Both the position numbers and the translations under genes were made by a program. From Alphaproteobacteria bacterium (GTDB lineage Bacteria; Pseudomonadota; Alphaproteobacteria; Rhodobacterales; Rhodobacteraceae), in NCBI GenBank assembly GCA_024277955.1, contig JAJRUE010000297.1, positions 1 through 6,253 on the forward strand: a stretch of DNA of 6,253 nt, in the 5' to 3' direction. The notes below the pieces were generated by a model. That model was not told the DNA's origin. It did no database searches and saw only the letters and a program-made list of their open reading frames with translations. Shown here one piece after another: positions 5,801 to 6,253 of the stretch (positions are counted from its first letter, which is position 1; the number at the start of each line of letters is the position of its first letter).

Positions 5801-6253
5801 ATGCCGGGCGCCGGGCGCAGCCTGTTCATCACCGGGGCCGGCGGCTTTTTGGGGCGCGCGCTTCTGGACGCGCTCGAACCGGGGCAGGCCTTGAAACTGC
5901 TGCTGCGGGATCCGGAAAAATTCCACGGATCGGGCAGGGACGCGATGATCATCAAGGGCGATCTGTGCGATCCGCGCAGCTACGGCGATGCACTGAAAGG
6001 GGTCGATACGGTCATCCACATGGCGGCCCTGACCGGCAAGGTTTCCGGCGCGCAGATCTAAGCGACCAATGTTCAAGGCACCGCCCGGCTGCTTGAGGCA
6101 TGCAAGGCGGCCGGGGTGCGCAATTTCCTGTTCGTCAGCTCGATCGCGGCGGGCTATCCGAACAAGAGGTTCTACCCCTATGCGGCGTCGAAACTGGCCG
6201 GCGAAGCGCTGGTGCGTGCATCCGGGCTGAACCATGCCATCGTCAGGCCGACC
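5801..6253 (+). pseudogene. NAD-dependent epimerase/dehydratase (extended SDR) with in-frame stop, 3' end beyond window
   Basis: From ATG 5801 (GGGGA 9 nt upstream, inside the end of the GtrA gene) the frame shows a Rossmann start, SLFITGAGGFLGRALLDAL (7-25, G-x-x-G-x-x-G at 12-18). KGDLCDP (52-58) and VIHMAALTGKVSG (71-83) follow. Codon 87 is TAA (6059-6061). The same frame then continues with standard extended-SDR sequence: ATNVQGTARLLEACKAAGV (88-106), NFLFVSSIAAG (108-118) with the catalytic-type Ser, YAASK (127-131, the Y-x-x-x-K pair) and IVRPT at the window end. No frameshift is needed, so a single substitution explains the stop; TAC, TAT, CAA, GAA or AAA could be the original codon. 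If the stop is real, only 86 residues are made, without the catalytic YxxxK, and the gene is inactive. The intact family acts on nucleotide or lipid-linked sugars, which fits the neighbours, but the substrate cannot be told from this fragment. Confidence 0.8.

Noticed and set aside
5753..6235. 160-codon frame on the minus strand across the SDR gene, considered as an alternative because the plus frame has a stop
   Set aside because: The plus frame shows SDR motifs on both sides of the TAA, while the minus frame has only biased Arg/Gln/Gly composition. The plus-strand coding origin is therefore clear.

Overview
The window looks like a chromosomal segment of a high-G+C alphaproteobacterium, most probably of the Rhodobacteraceae/Roseobacteraceae. 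The main reasons are the arrangement murA followed by an overlapping DUF2948 gene, preceded by a very small basic ORF, which I recall as typical of that group. A perfect CtrA-type box (TTAA-N7-TTAA) and codons strongly biased to G/C in the third position also fit. I ran no searches; all family assignments come from reading motifs.

Left part, minus strand (1-1726): a compact housekeeping cluster, read right to left. It holds a 47-residue basic protein, then murA (first committed step of peptidoglycan synthesis), then a DUF2948 protein that overlaps the murA stop codon and runs off the left edge. Spacings of 9 and -1 nt imply co-transcription and translational coupling.

Centre (1730-2424): a divergent promoter zone, a complete tRNA-Thr(GGT) gene with encoded CCA, then 534 nt without a credible gene. 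This gap is rich in inverted repeats: two perfect hairpins, a GC-rich hairpin, a 25-bp 8-9-8 dyad, and finally a perfect CtrA-like site ending 18 nt before the next start codon. It looks regulatory and may also carry a structured leader or small RNA.

Right part, plus strand (2425-6253): a tightly packed apparent operon for envelope glycan or glycolipid work. It encodes a 687-residue polytopic membrane protein resembling GT-C glycosyltransferases, an FkbM-family SAM-dependent methyltransferase, a small GtrA-type four-helix membrane protein, and an extended-SDR (NAD-dependent epimerase/dehydratase-like) gene cut by the right edge. Together these suggest polyprenyl-linked sugar supply, transfer on the outer face of the inner membrane, and methylation of the product; this role is inference. 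The SDR reading frame is interrupted by one in-frame TAA at 6059-6061, with clearly homologous coding sequence continuing in the same frame. It is therefore either a nonsense pseudogene or a base error.

The points most worth checking are the CtrA box and dyad upstream of the glycan operon, the in-frame stop in the SDR gene, the uncharacterised GT-C-like protein, and the structured intergenic region.
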